Below are positions 46,450 to 56,472 of a stretch of DNA of 64,000 bases, one piece after another. Source of the DNA: Clostridium thermarum. Its GTDB lineage: Bacteria; Bacillota; Clostridia; Clostridiales; Clostridiaceae. Within the stretch, counting starts at the first letter, position 1. Each line of letters starts with the position of its first letter. The translations under genes and the position numbers were made by a program. The notes below the pieces were generated by a model. That model saw nothing but the letters and a program-made list of their open reading frames with translations. It was not told where the DNA came from and made no database searches. Where the stretch lies: assembly GCF_006351925.1 (NCBI RefSeq), contig NZ_CP040924.1, positions 552,501 through 616,500 of the forward strand, read 5' to 3'.

Positions 46450-48197
46450 TGAATAATGATAATGTACTAAGAAATGAATATCCTAGGCCGGACTTTGAAA
46501 GAGAAGAATGGCTAAATCTAAATGGAGAATGGGAGTTTGAATTTGATGATGATAATATTGGCGAGAAAGAAAAATGGTATGATACAGGAGTTTTCGCAAG
46601 AAGAATTGTAGTCCCTTTTTGTTATCAAAGTAAATTGAGCGGTATAGATATTCAAGATTTTCATGAAGTTCTTTGGTATAGGAAAGTGTTCTCTCTGCCC
46701 GAGAAATTTATGGGGAAAAAGGTATTGTTAAACTTTGGGGCCTCAGACTATTACACTAAGGTTTGGGTAAATGGGGTATATGCTGGAGACCATAAGGGAG
46801 GACACGTGTCCTTTAAAATGGATATAACTAATTTTTTATCCCTAGGTGATAATACAATAGTGGTAAGGGTAGAAGATAAATACGAAACAGCCCAGCCAAG
46901 AGGAAAACAATATTGGAAAGAAAAAAATGATAGGTGTTGGTATACACCTACCTCAGGCATATGGCAGACAGTTTGGTTAGAGACCACTGGGAATATATAT
47001 ATTGATAAAGTTAGGATGACTCCGGATATTGACAGGAAAAATGTTCATCTGGAGATATTCCTTAATGAATATAAAATTAATACAAAGATTAATATTTCTG
47101 TTATGTATAAAGGAAAGTTAGTTAAGGAATTGGCATATGGAATAGATCACAAAGTTTCAAGATGCACAGTGGATATTCGAGAAGAGGATTATATCGATGA
47201 AATTCATTACTGGAGCCCTGAAAATCCAAATCTTTATGACGTTCAATTTACATTAACTGCGGATGGAAATGTAGTTGATGCTGTTAAGAGTTACTTTGGT
47301 ATGAGGAAAATATCATTGAAGGGTGACACAATTCTTTTAAACAATAGACCTTATTATCAGAAACTTATTCTGGATCAAGGCTATTGGCCGGAAAGCTTAC
47401 TGACGCCGCCAAGTGATGAAGCAATCCAATATGATATAGTAATGACTAAAAAATTTGGATTTAATGGAGCAAGAAAACATCAAAAGTTTGAGGACCCAAG
47501 ATATTACTATTGGGCAGATAAGCTTGGTCTTCTTGTATGGGGAGAAATGCCCAGTTCCTATGACTACGGCGTAGAGGAGATAGAAAATATAACCCATGAG
47601 TGGGTGGAGTTTATTAACAGAGATTATAATCATCCCTGTATTATAACCTGGGTACCGCTGAATGAATCCTGGGGGGTGAGAAATATTGTTGTAGACAAGG
47701 CCCAGCAGAATTTTGCGGCATCCTTGTACCATCTTACAAAGGCCATGGATAGTACCAGATTGGTTAGCTCCAACGATGGCTGGGAAATGGTACGGGACAC
47801 AGATATTTGTGCTATACATGATTATGAGGCATGGGGTGAAAACTTCACTAAAAAGTTCTTCAATAAAGATGAAATTCTTGGAAAAGATGCCGTTGGCCGA
47901 ATGATTTTTGCAGAAGGACATGAGTATGCTGGTCAGCCAATTATGATTACCGAATACGGTGGTATTGCCTTTAAGAGTGAATCTGAGGAAAATTGGGGGT
48001 ATTTCGGCAGTGTAGAAGATGAGGAAGCTTTTATGGAGAGATATACAAGTATTACAACTGCAATAAAGAATACTCCGTATATAAGAGGATATTGTTATAC
48101 TCAGCTTACAGATGTAATGCAAGAGGTTAACGGGCTTATGACTGCAGATAGGAAAGTAAAAGTAGACCCTGAAAAAATAAGAAGTGTTAATTTATAA
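46446..48197 (+). CDS. GH2 family glycosidase, cytoplasmic
   Basis: 583 residues with the three canonical GH2 parts: sugar-binding jelly roll (about 1-190, with SDYYTKVWVNGVYAGDHKGGH), immunoglobulin-like domain (about 190-290) and barrel (about 290-583). Acid/base Glu is in WVPLNESWG and nucleophile Glu in IMITEYGG. There is no signal peptide. ATG 46446 after CGGAGG overlaps the previous stop by 4 bases; the longer frame from 46314 is inside the membrane-protein gene. Beta-galactosidase, beta-glucuronidase or arabinopyranosidase activities are all possible; the arabinan context favours side-chain sugars such as galactose. Compare the dead GH2 gene at 24492. Confidence 0.92.
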   Translation: MMNNDNVLRNEYPRPDFEREEWLNLNGEWEFEFDDDNIGEKEKWYDTGVFARRIVVPFCYQSKLSGIDIQDFHEVLWYRKVFSLPEKFMGKKVLLNFGASDYYTKVWVNGVYAGDHKGGHVSFKMDITNFLSLGDNTIVVRVEDKYETAQPRGKQYWKEKNDRCWYTPTSGIWQTVWLETTGNIYIDKVRMTPDIDRKNVHLEIFLNEYKINTKINISVMYKGKLVKELAYGIDHKVSRCTVDIREEDYIDEIHYWSPENPNLYDVQFTLTADGNVVDAVKSYFGMRKISLKGDTILLNNRPYYQKLILDQGYWPESLLTPPSDEAIQYDIVMTKKFGFNGARKHQKFEDPRYYYWADKLGLLVWGEMPSSYDYGVEEIENITHEWVEFINRDYNHPCIITWVPLNESWGVRNIVVDKAQQNFAASLYHLTKAMDSTRLVSSNDGWEMVRDTDICAIHDYEAWGENFTKKFFNKDEILGKDAVGRMIFAEGHEYAGQPIMITEYGGIAFKSESEENWGYFGSVEDEEAFMERYTSITTAIKNTPYIRGYCYTQLTDVMQEVNGLMTADRKVKVDPEKIRSVNL

Positions 48198-48219
48198 GAG
48201 AATATAGGAGAGCATAGGT

Positions 48220-49242
48220 ATGAAAAGTAAAATTCTCAAGTATTTAATCGTGTATACCTTACTATTTACTTTGGGAGCTTTTTCGCTTAGTCAGTGCGCT
48301 AAAAGAGAGAAGTTTACTAATCCTATAAGACCTGCTACCAGTGCAGACCCTTGGGTTGTCTATAAGGATGGATATTACTATTACTGTTATTCCAACGGAA
48401 GTAATAAAATATATGTTACTAAAACAAAGAAACTTCAAAATCTGGATAAGGAAGTAGCAGCAAACGTTTGGACAGCACCCTTTGGAAAAGAATATTCTGC
48501 TGAAGTATGGGCGCCGGAGCTTCATTTTTTAAATGGTAAATGGTATATATATTTTGCAGCAGACGATGGAAGAAATGAGAATCATAGAATGTACTGCTTA
48601 GAGAGCAAATCTGATGACCCACAAGGCAGCTACGAATTTAAAGGAAAAATAGCTGCAGAGACGGATAAGTGGGCTATTGATGGTACTGTATTAGAGCAGG
48701 ATGGACAGCTATATTTTGTTTGGTCAGGATGGGAAGGGGACGTAAATGTAAGACAAGGCATATATATCGCTAAAATGAGTAATCCATATACCATCTCAGG
48801 TGAAAGAGTGTTGCTTTCAATGCCGGAGCAAGACTGGGAAATGAATGGACAACCATATGTAAATGAAGGACCCCAAATATTGAAGAAAAATGATACAATC
48901 CATATTGTTTATTCAGCCAGCGGAAGCTGGACAGATGACTACTGTCTGGGGCTTCTTACCTGTAAGGATGGAGATGTAATGAATCCGGCTTCTTGGGAAA
49001 AGACAGGACCGGTATTCTCTAAGGCAGAGACTGCTTATGGGCCTGGACATGCTAGCTTTGTAAAGTCCCCTGACGGTAAGGAAGACTGGATAGTATACCA
49101 TGCCTGTGAGTTTAGCGGCGGAGGCTGGGCAGGAAGAAGTGTAAGAGCACAGAAATTTACTTGGAAAGGTGACTATCCGGTGTTTGGAACACCGGTAAAG
49201 GTTGGGGAGGAAATAGTTGAACCTTCCGGAAGTAAAGAGTAA
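48220..49242 (+). CDS. GH43 family alpha-L-arabinofuranosidase/arabinanase-like enzyme, exported
   Basis: 340 residues: a hydrophobic N-terminus (8-24) with a Cys in SLSQC, a poor but possible lipobox, then a single five-bladed propeller. The GH43 triad is visible: base Asp in SADPWVV, pKa-modulating Asp in WAIDGTVL, and acid Glu in VNEGPQIL. There is no extra binding module. It probably acts outside the cell on arabinan or arabinoxylan side chains and feeds the importer in the same operon. Exact specificity within GH43 cannot be read. Confidence 0.9.
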   Translation: MKSKILKYLIVYTLLFTLGAFSLSQCAKREKFTNPIRPATSADPWVVYKDGYYYYCYSNGSNKIYVTKTKKLQNLDKEVAANVWTAPFGKEYSAEVWAPELHFLNGKWYIYFAADDGRNENHRMYCLESKSDDPQGSYEFKGKIAAETDKWAIDGTVLEQDGQLYFVWSGWEGDVNVRQGIYIAKMSNPYTISGERVLLSMPEQDWEMNGQPYVNEGPQILKKNDTIHIVYSASGSWTDDYCLGLLTCKDGDVMNPASWEKTGPVFSKAETAYGPGHASFVKSPDGKEDWIVYHACEFSGGGWAGRSVRAQKFTWKGDYPVFGTPVKVGEEIVEPSGSKE

Positions 49243-49274
49243 AACAATGAGGATTTATTACTATTAATAACAAA

Positions 49275-49322
49275 GGACAAATTGCAAAGTGAGTTTATTT
49301 CACTATGAAGTTTGTCTTTTTT
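49275..49322 (+). terminator. terminator of the importer/GH2/GH43 operon
   Basis: GACAAATT...AGTGA pairs with TCACT...AAGTTTGTC (49276-49316), then a run of T. Confidence 0.7.
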
Positions 49323-49501
49323 ATTATAATAAAGTCTGAAAATTACTTTAGCAGGGAGGTATTACAGAAACTAGTTAACAATATTTTGGGAAATTAAATG
49401 ATAATCAATAGGATTGGAAGCTGGTGTGCATATCTTATACTAATGCAAATGTGTGCACCTAATTTCTGCATTGGCACACCTGGTGCTATAAAGCCTTAGG
49501 T

Positions 49502-49719
49502 AATGATACATTTTACCCGAAATATTCTGATAACGGTACAGATGTTCAAAGATTTAGGGTTAAAGATATATAGGTAATGGAGTAAAGAAGATAGTAAATA
49601 AAGCCAGTAACCTGCCCCATAATGTATTAATTGCCTGTACTGCGAATAGTGAAAAAATAGGTCAATGGCATGATAACGGCAATAGCAATCAGCGGTGGAG
49701 ATTAACTCTAGTTAATTAA
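49502..49719 (+). pseudogene. remnant of a ricin-type (CBM13) lectin domain
   Basis: Two short in-phase pieces split by stops: YSDNGTDVQRFRVKDI and VKKIVNKASNLPHNVLIACT followed by IGQWHDNGNSNQRWRLTLVN and TAA 49717-49719. The QxF/QxW signatures and their DNG spacing are those of beta-trefoil ricin-B modules found at the end of secreted arabinofuranosidases and xylanases. The catalytic part is absent. Confidence 0.75.
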
Positions 49720-49725
49720 TAGCAT

Positions 49726-49776
49726 AGGGACGATTTGTTTTCATCAAGCAGTGGCAAACAAATCGTCCCTTTATTT
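49726..49776 (+). terminator. terminator between the lectin remnant and araA
   Basis: AGGGACGATTTGTTT (49726-49740) pairs perfectly with AAACAAATCGTCCCT (49756-49770), followed by TTATTTTATT. It probably serves both converging units. Confidence 0.8.
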
Positions 49777-51266
49777 TATTGCAATTTCCAAGCTATGTCA
49801 TTAAGTCTTAATTCTTTTCTCAAGGCAGGAATATCAGTATCCTTGCAGATATGAACAAATTCAATGCCCATCATTTCAGCAAAATCAGCCAATTGCTCTG
49901 CTTTTACTACATAGGAGAAGCTTGTATGGTGGGCCCCACCGGCGTAAATCCATGCTTCTGCAGCAGTTTTAAGGCAGGGGTCCGGTCTCCAAAGTACTCG
50001 GGCTACCGGTAGTTTTGGCATATCATGCTTTAATTCCACTGCCGCCACATCATTAACGATTAATCTCATTCTTCCGCCCATATCAACCAAGGAGGCACAT
50101 ACTGCAGGGCCTGCTCCTCCGTTGAACACCAGACGGGCCGGATCTTCTTTTCCGCCAATTCCTAGTGGGTGGACTTCAATTACTGGCTTGGTAGCAGCAA
50201 GAGTTGGACATATCTCAAGCATATGGGCTCCCAGTATCAATTGATTTCTTGACTCCAGGTGATAAGTGTAATCTTCCATTATGGAAGTTCCCTTTCCGTC
50301 AGCCATTATTTTCATTAATCTAACTAGGGCAGCGGTCTTCCAGTCACCTTCAGGGCCAAAGCCATAGCCTTCGGCCATTAAGTGCTGAACTGCAAGTCCG
50401 GGAAGTTGCTTTAAACCGTGTAGTGTTTCAAAGTTAGTTGTGAAGGCTTGGAAGTTACCCTCTTCCAAGAACTTTCTTAGGCCAACTTCTATACGGGCCT
50501 GCTCACGAACGGCTTCGTGTTTAGGACCGCCTTTCTTGCAATCTTCTGCAAAGTCGTAAAGTCTTTCGTATTCAGCCATAACTGCATCTACTTCTGCTTC
50601 TGTAGCAGCATCCACATATTTTACTAAGTCTCCGATACCATAACCGTTAACTTGCCAACCGAACTTAATTTCAGCCTCAACCTTATCACCTTCGGTAACA
50701 GCAACATATCTCATATTGTCACCAAAACGGGCAACCTTTATATTTCGGCTTTCAGTTACGGCCACAGCGGTATTCATCCAGTGTCCTATGTTCTTTACGA
50801 CTTCAGGATCCTGCCAGTGGCCGACTACAACCTTACGGGCTAATCTGAGCCTTGCACCAATAAAGCCGTATTCACGGTCGCCGTGGGCTGATTGGTTAAG
50901 ATTCATGAAGTCCATGTCGATGCTGTCCCATGGGATATCTCTGTTGTATTGGGTATGCAGATGCAACAAGGGCTTATTAAGAATGGATAATCCACCAATC
51001 CACATCTTTGCAGGGGAGAAAGTGTGCATCCAGGTTACAAGGCCGGCGCAGTTTTCGTTTGAGTTAGCTTCTATACAGAGTTTCTTTATATCCTCAGGAT
51101 TAGTTAATACAGGCTTGAAGACAAGCTTAAAAGGTATGAGGCTATCTTTGTCAAGAGCCTCTGCTATTTCAGCAGAATGCCTAGCAACCTGTTCCAAAGT
51201 CTCTGGTCCATATAGATGCTGACTGCCTGTAACAAACCAAAATTCATAGGGTCTTAATTTTAACAT
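49776..51266 (-). CDS. araA: L-arabinose isomerase
   Basis: Converts L-arabinose to L-ribulose. 496 residues, the usual AraA length. N-terminus [13 protein letters not shown], substrate/metal region [14 protein letters not shown], Mn-binding Glu and His in the [13 protein letters not shown] and HMLEICPT regions, and C-terminal [17 protein letters not shown] precedes the start. It is the last gene of the araK-araR-araD-araA operon. Confidence 0.98.
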   Translation of the reverse strand: MLKLRPYEFWFVTGSQHLYGPETLEQVARHSAEIAEALDKDSLIPFKLVFKPVLTNPEDIKKLCIEANSNENCAGLVTWMHTFSPAKMWIGGLSILNKPLLHLHTQYNRDIPWDSIDMDFMNLNQSAHGDREYGFIGARLRLARKVVVGHWQDPEVVKNIGHWMNTAVAVTESRNIKVARFGDNMRYVAVTEGDKVEAEIKFGWQVNGYGIGDLVKYVDAATEAEVDAVMAEYERLYDFAEDCKKGGPKHEAVREQARIEVGLRKFLEEGNFQAFTTNFETLHGLKQLPGLAVQHLMAEGYGFGPEGDWKTAALVRLMKIMADGKGTSIMEDYTYHLESRNQLILGAHMLEICPTLAATKPVIEVHPLGIGGKEDPARLVFNGGAGPAVCASLVDMGGRMRLIVNDVAAVELKHDMPKLPVARVLWRPDPCLKTAAEAWIYAGGAHHTSFSYVVKAEQLADFAEMMGIEFVHICKDTDIPALRKELRLNDIAWKLQ

Positions 51267-51324
51267 TATATATGCCTCCTTTTATTTTTATAAGCCCGTA
51301 AAGATTATTAATCTTTATGCTCCC

Positions 51325-52014
51325 TTATTTTTGCCCATAGTAAGCATTTGCACCATGTTTTCTTAAAAAGTGCTTATCCAGTAAAGCTTGATTGATCTGG
51401 CCTATATCCGGTGTCAGTGCACAGGTATGGTAAGCCATCATGGCAACTTCCTCTAATACCACTGCATTGTGTACAGCTTCATGGGCGTCCTTGCCCCAAG
51501 TAAAAGGTCCGTGGTTATTTACCACAACGCCGGGAACAAAAATAGGATTTTTACCTTCAAAGGTTTCAACAATTACTTTACCGGTTTCTTTTTCGTATTC
51601 GCCCTGTATTTCAGCATCGGTCATTACTCTTGTACAGGGGATTTCTCCATAGAAGTAATCTGCGTGAGTGGTTCCAAGAGCAGGAATACTCTTGCCTGCC
51701 TGAGCCCAGATTGTAGCCCATCTGGAATGGGTATGAACAATGCCGCCAACTTCTTTAAAGTTTTTATAAATTACAAGGTGGGTAGCGGTATCTGATGAAG
51801 GATTCAGTTTACCTTCTACCTTATTTCCATCAAGGTCCAGTACTACTAAATGTTCTAACTTCAATTCCTCATAAGGAACCCCACTGGGTTTAATAACTAT
51901 GAGACCGGCATTTCTATCTATGCCGCTGACATTACCCCAAGTATAAGTAACGAGACCCCTCTTTGGCAGTTCTAAATTAGCCTCCAAGACAGCCTGCTTT
52001 AAACTTTCCAGCAT
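51325..52014 (-). CDS. araD: L-ribulose-5-phosphate 4-epimerase
   Basis: Makes D-xylulose 5-phosphate from L-ribulose 5-phosphate. 229 residues, class II aldolase fold. [10 protein letters not shown] and [11 protein letters not shown] bind phosphate; the zinc His come from [11 protein letters not shown] and the later [11 protein letters not shown] stretch; [16 protein letters not shown] is typical of AraD. AAGGAG precedes the start; araA follows after 58 bases. Confidence 0.97.
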   Translation of the reverse strand: MLESLKQAVLEANLELPKRGLVTYTWGNVSGIDRNAGLIVIKPSGVPYEELKLEHLVVLDLDGNKVEGKLNPSSDTATHLVIYKNFKEVGGIVHTHSRWATIWAQAGKSIPALGTTHADYFYGEIPCTRVMTDAEIQGEYEKETGKVIVETFEGKNPIFVPGVVVNNHGPFTWGKDAHEAVHNAVVLEEVAMMAYHTCALTPDIGQINQALLDKHFLRKHGANAYYGQK

Positions 52015-52047
52015 TGAATTTCAACTCCTTATAAATATACTTTAATC

Positions 52048-53136
52048 TTATGATGATTTTTGCTGTGTACTATTACGCAGAACCAATTCCGGTTTAAACT
52101 TTAAAGCGTAATAGTCTTGTTTTCTTTCAATCATATTGATAATTGACTTTGCAGCTTCACAGCCTAGGGCTTCCTTCGGGTGAGCCACTGTTGTCAGTTT
52201 TACCTCTGAAGCTAAGGCTAGCTGAGAATCATCAAAACTAACCAGTGATATGTCTTCCGGAACCTTTAAGCCTTTTTTTCTTATAACATCCATAACCTTA
52301 ACGGCAATTTGATCATTGTAACATACCAGTGCAGAACTTTGACATAAGAGGTTTTCTAATTGATGATTACTTATATCAATTTTCTCGCTGAGATCGTTAG
52401 TTTCATACCACATAACCAGTGAATCCAAAATTTCAAGGTCAGCTTCCCTTTGAGCCCTTTGAAAACCTGCAAACCTATAGTGACCCTGAATATCATCTAT
52501 TTTAAAGATTCCGCCAATATTTTTGTGACCTAGCTCTATGAGATGCTTGGTGGCCAGATAACCTGCTTCATTGTCATCCTCAACTATATAAGAAGAATCC
52601 AATTCCCGATAGCTGCCGTGCATGAAAAGCACAGGAATGCCTAAGTCTGCAAACTTTTTGTACAAATCTATATTGGGGTTGGGCAAGGCACTTTTTGTAG
52701 GTTCAACTATTAAACCGCTTATATTTTGATTTAAGAGGTTTTCAAGACATAAGCGTTCCTTTTGATATTGGTTACCTGTGCAGCTCAGGAGCATATTGTA
52801 GCTATTAACTGACAGAACACTGTCTATACCTCTTATGATAGAAGGAAAGATATAATCATTTAGGTAGGTAGTTACAACTGCAATTGTCTTTACCTTATCA
52901 CTATTTTGAAGAGGCTGCCTATATACAAAGGTACCTTTACCCTGAACTCGGTATAACCAACCTTCATTAACCAGCTCACCTATTGCTTGCCTTACGGTAC
53001 TTCGGCTAATTTCAAAGTGTTCAGCCAGCTCATTCTCTGAGTAGAATTTTTCACCTGCCTTAATCTTACCTGAACTGATGGTTTCTATAATATAATCTCT
53101 CAGTTTTTGATACTTTGGTTTATCCGCGTCTGTCAT
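52048..53136 (-). CDS. araR: AraR arabinose repressor (GntR DNA-binding, LacI sensor)
   Basis: 362 residues. The N-terminal GntR winged helix (about 7-75: KYQKLRDYIIETISSGKI, ELAEHFEISRSTVRQAIGELVNEGW, VQGKGTFV) is fused to a LacI-type periplasmic-binding-like sensor (about 85-355: GLIVEPTKSALPNPN, SLVSFDDSQLA). This combination defines AraR, which binds arabinose and leaves its TTGTACGTACAA-type operators. Such a site lies before araK at 54985-54996. It is the second gene of the operon it controls, so it is autoregulated. Confidence 0.95.
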   Translation of the reverse strand: MTDADKPKYQKLRDYIIETISSGKIKAGEKFYSENELAEHFEISRSTVRQAIGELVNEGWLYRVQGKGTFVYRQPLQNSDKVKTIAVVTTYLNDYIFPSIIRGIDSVLSVNSYNMLLSCTGNQYQKERLCLENLLNQNISGLIVEPTKSALPNPNIDLYKKFADLGIPVLFMHGSYRELDSSYIVEDDNEAGYLATKHLIELGHKNIGGIFKIDDIQGHYRFAGFQRAQREADLEILDSLVMWYETNDLSEKIDISNHQLENLLCQSSALVCYNDQIAVKVMDVIRKKGLKVPEDISLVSFDDSQLALASEVKLTTVAHPKEALGCEAAKSIINMIERKQDYYALKFKPELVLRNSTQQKSS

Positions 53137-53204
53137 CCAATATTACACCTACTTTTAATCTAAATAATAGTTAATTAAACTAGTTGTCCGTATAACTTAC
53201 GGAT

Positions 53205-53233
53205 ACAGAGGGACACAAACAACGTCCCTCTGT
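53205..53233. repeat. small hairpin repeat between araK and araR
   Basis: ACAGAGGGAC and GTCCCTCTGT arms around a 9-base loop, with a further CCCCTCTGTCCC iteration. This GGGACAGAGGGAC type is a common Firmicutes intergenic element. It could lower transcription past araK. Confidence 0.55.
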
Positions 53234-53244
53234 CCCCTCTGTCC

Positions 53245-54837
53245 CTAGAGAAAATCCACGGCAGCTCTTTCAATTGCAAGTCCTTTAGTGTAACGCTTCA
53301 TGAACTCATCAAAGCCTTCTACATCCTTGAGATCAGGTTCAGCCTTTGTAACAACTTGACCTGTAAAAACCTTATTATTCAAGTAATCATCCAGTGTTTC
53401 ATTTGCTGATTTGTTCAGCATATAGGAAGCAAGTAAGGCCATGCCCCAAGCGCCACCTTCACCGGCAGTTTCCATGACAGAAACAGGGGCATTTATAGCT
53501 GCAGCCATGATCTTCTGGCCCACACCCTTAGTTTTGAATAAGCCGCCATGACCTAGCATTTCATCAACTTTAACCCCTTCTTCCTTCAGAAGAATATCCA
53601 GACCGGTTTTCAAGGCACCCAGGGACGTAAATAAGTTTACACGCATGAAGTTAGCTAAGTTAAACTTACTGTCTGCTGAACGAACAAACAAGGGACGTCC
53701 TTCTTCAAAATGAGTTATATGCTCACCGGATAAGTAGTTATAGGCCAATAAGCCGCCGCAATCTGCATCTCCTTCAAGGGCCTTATTATAAAGTGTTGCA
53801 AAGAGCTTATCCGTCTCAACTTCCATACCCATTGTCTCGGCAAATTCTCTGAATATACCAACCCATGCATTGAGATCCGAAGTACAGTTATTACTGTGAA
53901 CCATAGCTACAAGGTTGCCGGTAGGGGTTGTAACTAAGTCTATCTCTTCATAGGCTTTTTTTAGATCTTCTTCCAGTACCACCATGGCAAAAACAGAAGT
54001 TCCTGCTGAAACGTTACCCCTACGTTTTGTAATACTGTTGGTTGCGACCATACCTGTTCCTGCATCTCCCTCTGGAGGACATATAGGAATACCTGCCTTT
54101 AACTGGCCCGTAACATCGAGAAGTTTTGCTCCTTCCTCGGTGAGAACACCTGCATTTTCACCGGCTAATAAGACCTTGGGCAGTATATCCTCAAGCTTCC
54201 AGGGTAGGTTTTTATCTTCAATTAATTCATTGAATTGCCTGATCATGTACTTGTTGTAGTCTTTTGTTGATATATCTATAGGGAACATGCCTGAGGCTTC
54301 ACCGATACCCATAACCTTTTTGCCGGTTAGCTTCCAATGTACATATCCGGCTAGGGTTGTTTGAAAGTCAATATCAGCCACATGTTTTTCTCCGTTTAAA
54401 ATAGCCTGGTAAAGATGTGCTATGCTCCATCTTTGGGGTATATGATAGTTGAAAAGTTTTGTTAACTCTGCGGAAGCCTTTTCAGTAATAGTGTTACGCC
54501 AGGTACGGAAGGGGACTAAAAGGTCGCCTTCTTTATTAAAAACCATATAGCCGTGCATCATGGCGCTAAAGCCTATGGCGCCAATGGTGTCAAGGGTAAC
54601 GCCGTATTTTTGCTTCACCTCCCTAGCCATCTCCTGATAACTATCCTGTATACCTTTCCAAACTTCCTCCAGGCTATAGGTCCAGATATTGTCTATATAG
54701 CTGTTTTCCCACTGGTAGCTGCCGGAAGCGATAGGTGAATTATCTTCACCAATTAATACCGCCTTAATCCTAGTTGAGCCAAGTTCAATACCCAGTACTG
54801 TTTTACCGTTGATAATGGAATTCCTGATATCACTCAT
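53245..54837 (-). CDS. araK: L-ribulokinase of the clostridial FGGY type
   Basis: 530 residues, FGGY carbohydrate kinase. The phosphate-binding motif is [14 protein letters not shown], substrate-site residues lie in [11 protein letters not shown], the ATPase motifs are [15 protein letters not shown] and [14 protein letters not shown], and [17 protein letters not shown] stands near the end. It is not close to the classic AraB length or sequence; clostridial arabinose operons use this xylulokinase-like form as ribulokinase. Position at the head of the ara operon supports that reading. GGAGG precedes ATG 54837. Confidence 0.88.
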   Translation of the reverse strand: MSDIRNSIINGKTVLGIELGSTRIKAVLIGEDNSPIASGSYQWENSYIDNIWTYSLEEVWKGIQDSYQEMAREVKQKYGVTLDTIGAIGFSAMMHGYMVFNKEGDLLVPFRTWRNTITEKASAELTKLFNYHIPQRWSIAHLYQAILNGEKHVADIDFQTTLAGYVHWKLTGKKVMGIGEASGMFPIDISTKDYNKYMIRQFNELIEDKNLPWKLEDILPKVLLAGENAGVLTEEGAKLLDVTGQLKAGIPICPPEGDAGTGMVATNSITKRRGNVSAGTSVFAMVVLEEDLKKAYEEIDLVTTPTGNLVAMVHSNNCTSDLNAWVGIFREFAETMGMEVETDKLFATLYNKALEGDADCGGLLAYNYLSGEHITHFEEGRPLFVRSADSKFNLANFMRVNLFTSLGALKTGLDILLKEEGVKVDEMLGHGGLFKTKGVGQKIMAAAINAPVSVMETAGEGGAWGMALLASYMLNKSANETLDDYLNNKVFTGQVVTKAEPDLKDVEGFDEFMKRYTKGLAIERAAVDFL

Positions 54838-54959
54838 TATTTTGATTCCTCCATAAAATATGAATTTTAAAGAACTTTAATATGTAAAGGGTTAACTTCA
54901 TAAAAAAAAAAGTAAACCTTTTCTTGACGTGTATGTAGTGGTATAGAAAAGAATGTAGA

Positions 54960-55013
54960 ACATGTACATACAAAGTATAAGTTCTTGTACGTACAATTTA
55001 TACTTTAATTTTA
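54960..55013 (-). promoter_or_regulatory. AraR operators of the ara operon
   Basis: A perfect palindrome TTGTACGTACAA (54985-54996) matches the AraR core known from Bacillus. A weaker site ATGTACATACAA lies at 54962-54973, 23 bp centre to centre. Both fall just downstream of the predicted transcription start, where a bound repressor blocks RNA polymerase. Confidence 0.8.
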
Positions 55014-55036
55014 CTACTAAGACAGTATTTTGACAA
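55008..55036 (-). promoter_or_regulatory. promoter of the ara operon
   Basis: On the minus strand TTGTCA (55031-55036), 17 bases, TAAAAT (55008-55013). Confidence 0.65.
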
Positions 55037-55039
55037 TAG

Positions 55040-55089
55040 GACTTATCCATATAAGTCTACTTGACAAGGAGACTTATATTGCATAAAGT
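55040..55089 (+). promoter_or_regulatory. galM promoter with an adjacent dyad
   Basis: TTGACA (55061-55066), 17 bases, TAAAGT (55084-55089). Just upstream GACTTAT-CCAT-ATAAGTC (55040-55057) is a perfect 7-base-arm dyad, and GACTTATAT recurs in the spacer. Confidence 0.6.
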
Positions 55090-55125
55090 AGAATTGTATG
55101 TATGGAAATCAGGGAGGTAATAGCA

Positions 55126-56190
55126 ATGAGCATTACAAAGCGCTTCTATGGAAATACTGCCGACGGAACAGCGGTGGATATATTCACATTAAAGAATTCA
55201 AAGGGAATTACTGCTGAGATAACAAACTTTGGAGGAGTTATTGTATCTTTAATGGTACCCGATAAAAATGGAAAAGTTGAGGATATAGTGCTTGGATTTG
55301 ACAAGCTTGCTGATTATGAAAAGAAGGGACCATATTTAGGGGCTGCTATAGGACGTTATGCCAACAGAATTGGTGGAGCTGCCTTTGAATTAAACGGAAT
55401 TCAATACAAGGTTGATAATAATGAAGGTGAAAATCACCTCCATGGGGGTTTTAAAGGCTTTGACAAAGTTGTATGGCAGGCAGAGGTCGTTAACAATAAC
55501 GGAACTGAAGCTCTGGAGCTGACTTATAGGAGTAAAGAAGGAGAAGGTGGATATCCAGGTAACCTTGATGTAAAAATCACTTATAGCATAACGGAAGACA
55601 ATGAACTGCGAATTGACTACCATGCAGTTTCAGATAAAGATACAGTTGTTAATTTAACCAATCATTCATATTTCAATCTATCAGGCCACAATTCAGGCGA
55701 TATCCTAGGACATAAGGTAATGCTCAATGCAGATAAATTTACACCAACGGACAAAGCCTCCATACCAACAGGAGAACTGGCAGATGTAAAGGGTACACCT
55801 ATGGACTTTACAATAATGAAGCCTGTAGAACAGGATATACATGCAGACTTCCAGCAAATCCAAAATACTAAGGGCTTCGATCATAATTGGGTGTTGAATA
55901 CCAATGGAAACCTTAAGGAGAAGGCTGCAGAAGTGGTAGACGAAAATAGTGGAAGAGTTATGGAAGTATATACTACAAAGCCAGGAGTTCAACTATATAC
56001 GGGTAACTTCTTAGAGGAAAGTCCCGTTGTGGGCAAGGGAGGCTATGTTTACCGCAATCACAGCGGCCTTTGTCTTGAAACTCAATACTTCCCGGATTCA
56101 CCAAATAAGAACAATTTTCCTTCTGCAGTACTAAAAGCAGGGGATGAATATAAACATACTACTATCTATAAGTTTTCAGTTATAGATTAA
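55126..56190 (+). CDS. galM: aldose 1-epimerase (mutarotase)
   Basis: 354 residues. Interconverts alpha and beta anomers of aldoses, here probably arabinose, galactose or xylose before isomerisation. Motifs are NFGGVIVSLMVPDKNG, GRYANRI, NHLHGGFKGFDK, the catalytic His in NLTNHSYFNLSG and the catalytic Glu in SGLCLETQYFPDSPN. ATG 55126 follows GGGAGG; the reading from 55102 runs through that site. Divergent from the ara operon and sharing its control region. Confidence 0.95.
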   Translation: MSITKRFYGNTADGTAVDIFTLKNSKGITAEITNFGGVIVSLMVPDKNGKVEDIVLGFDKLADYEKKGPYLGAAIGRYANRIGGAAFELNGIQYKVDNNEGENHLHGGFKGFDKVVWQAEVVNNNGTEALELTYRSKEGEGGYPGNLDVKITYSITEDNELRIDYHAVSDKDTVVNLTNHSYFNLSGHNSGDILGHKVMLNADKFTPTDKASIPTGELADVKGTPMDFTIMKPVEQDIHADFQQIQNTKGFDHNWVLNTNGNLKEKAAEVVDENSGRVMEVYTTKPGVQLYTGNFLEESPVVGKGGYVYRNHSGLCLETQYFPDSPNKNNFPSAVLKAGDEYKHTTIYKFSVID

Positions 56191-56201
56191 ATAAGCACTT
56201 G

Positions 56202-56240
56202 GGGGCTGTCGCAATAAAAAGAGCGGCAGCTCTTTATTTG
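56202..56240 (+). repeat. dispersed terminator-type repeat, copy 2 (galM terminator)
   Basis: GGGGCTGTCGC, then AATAAAGAGC-like arms AAAAAGAGC and GCTCTTTAT around a short GGCA loop. It matches copy 1 at 3507-3545 in opposite orientation. Confidence 0.65.
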
Positions 56241-56322
56241 TCCAGTAAAGTAGAATATGTTAATAATTTGAAATAAAGCAACAGCATCTTTTATTGGTGC
56301 ATTATCTTAAGAATTATAAGCT

Positions 56323-56402
56323 TCTGCTATAGCAGACCGGAACAGTGATACGAATCCGGTAGAACTTTAAACTTGATATGTCAGAGCCTCTTGTATTATA
56401 CT
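56323..56402 (+). promoter_or_regulatory. promoter and dyads before the LacI regulator
   Basis: TTGATA (56373-56378), 18 bases, TATACT (56397-56402). Upstream are a perfect 14-base palindrome TCTGCTATAGCAGA (56323-56336) and an ACCGGA/TCCGGT inverted repeat directly after it. Confidence 0.55.
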
Positions 56403-56472
56403 ATATAATGTATTCTTGGAAAAATAATAAAGAATCAAGTAAATACATCCATTTTTGGAAGAGGTGGCTTAA

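Noticed and set aside
47397-48122. 241-residue minus-strand ORF inside the GH2 gene
   Set aside because: Overlaps an intact, motif-complete GH2 gene on the other strand and has no recognisable domain.
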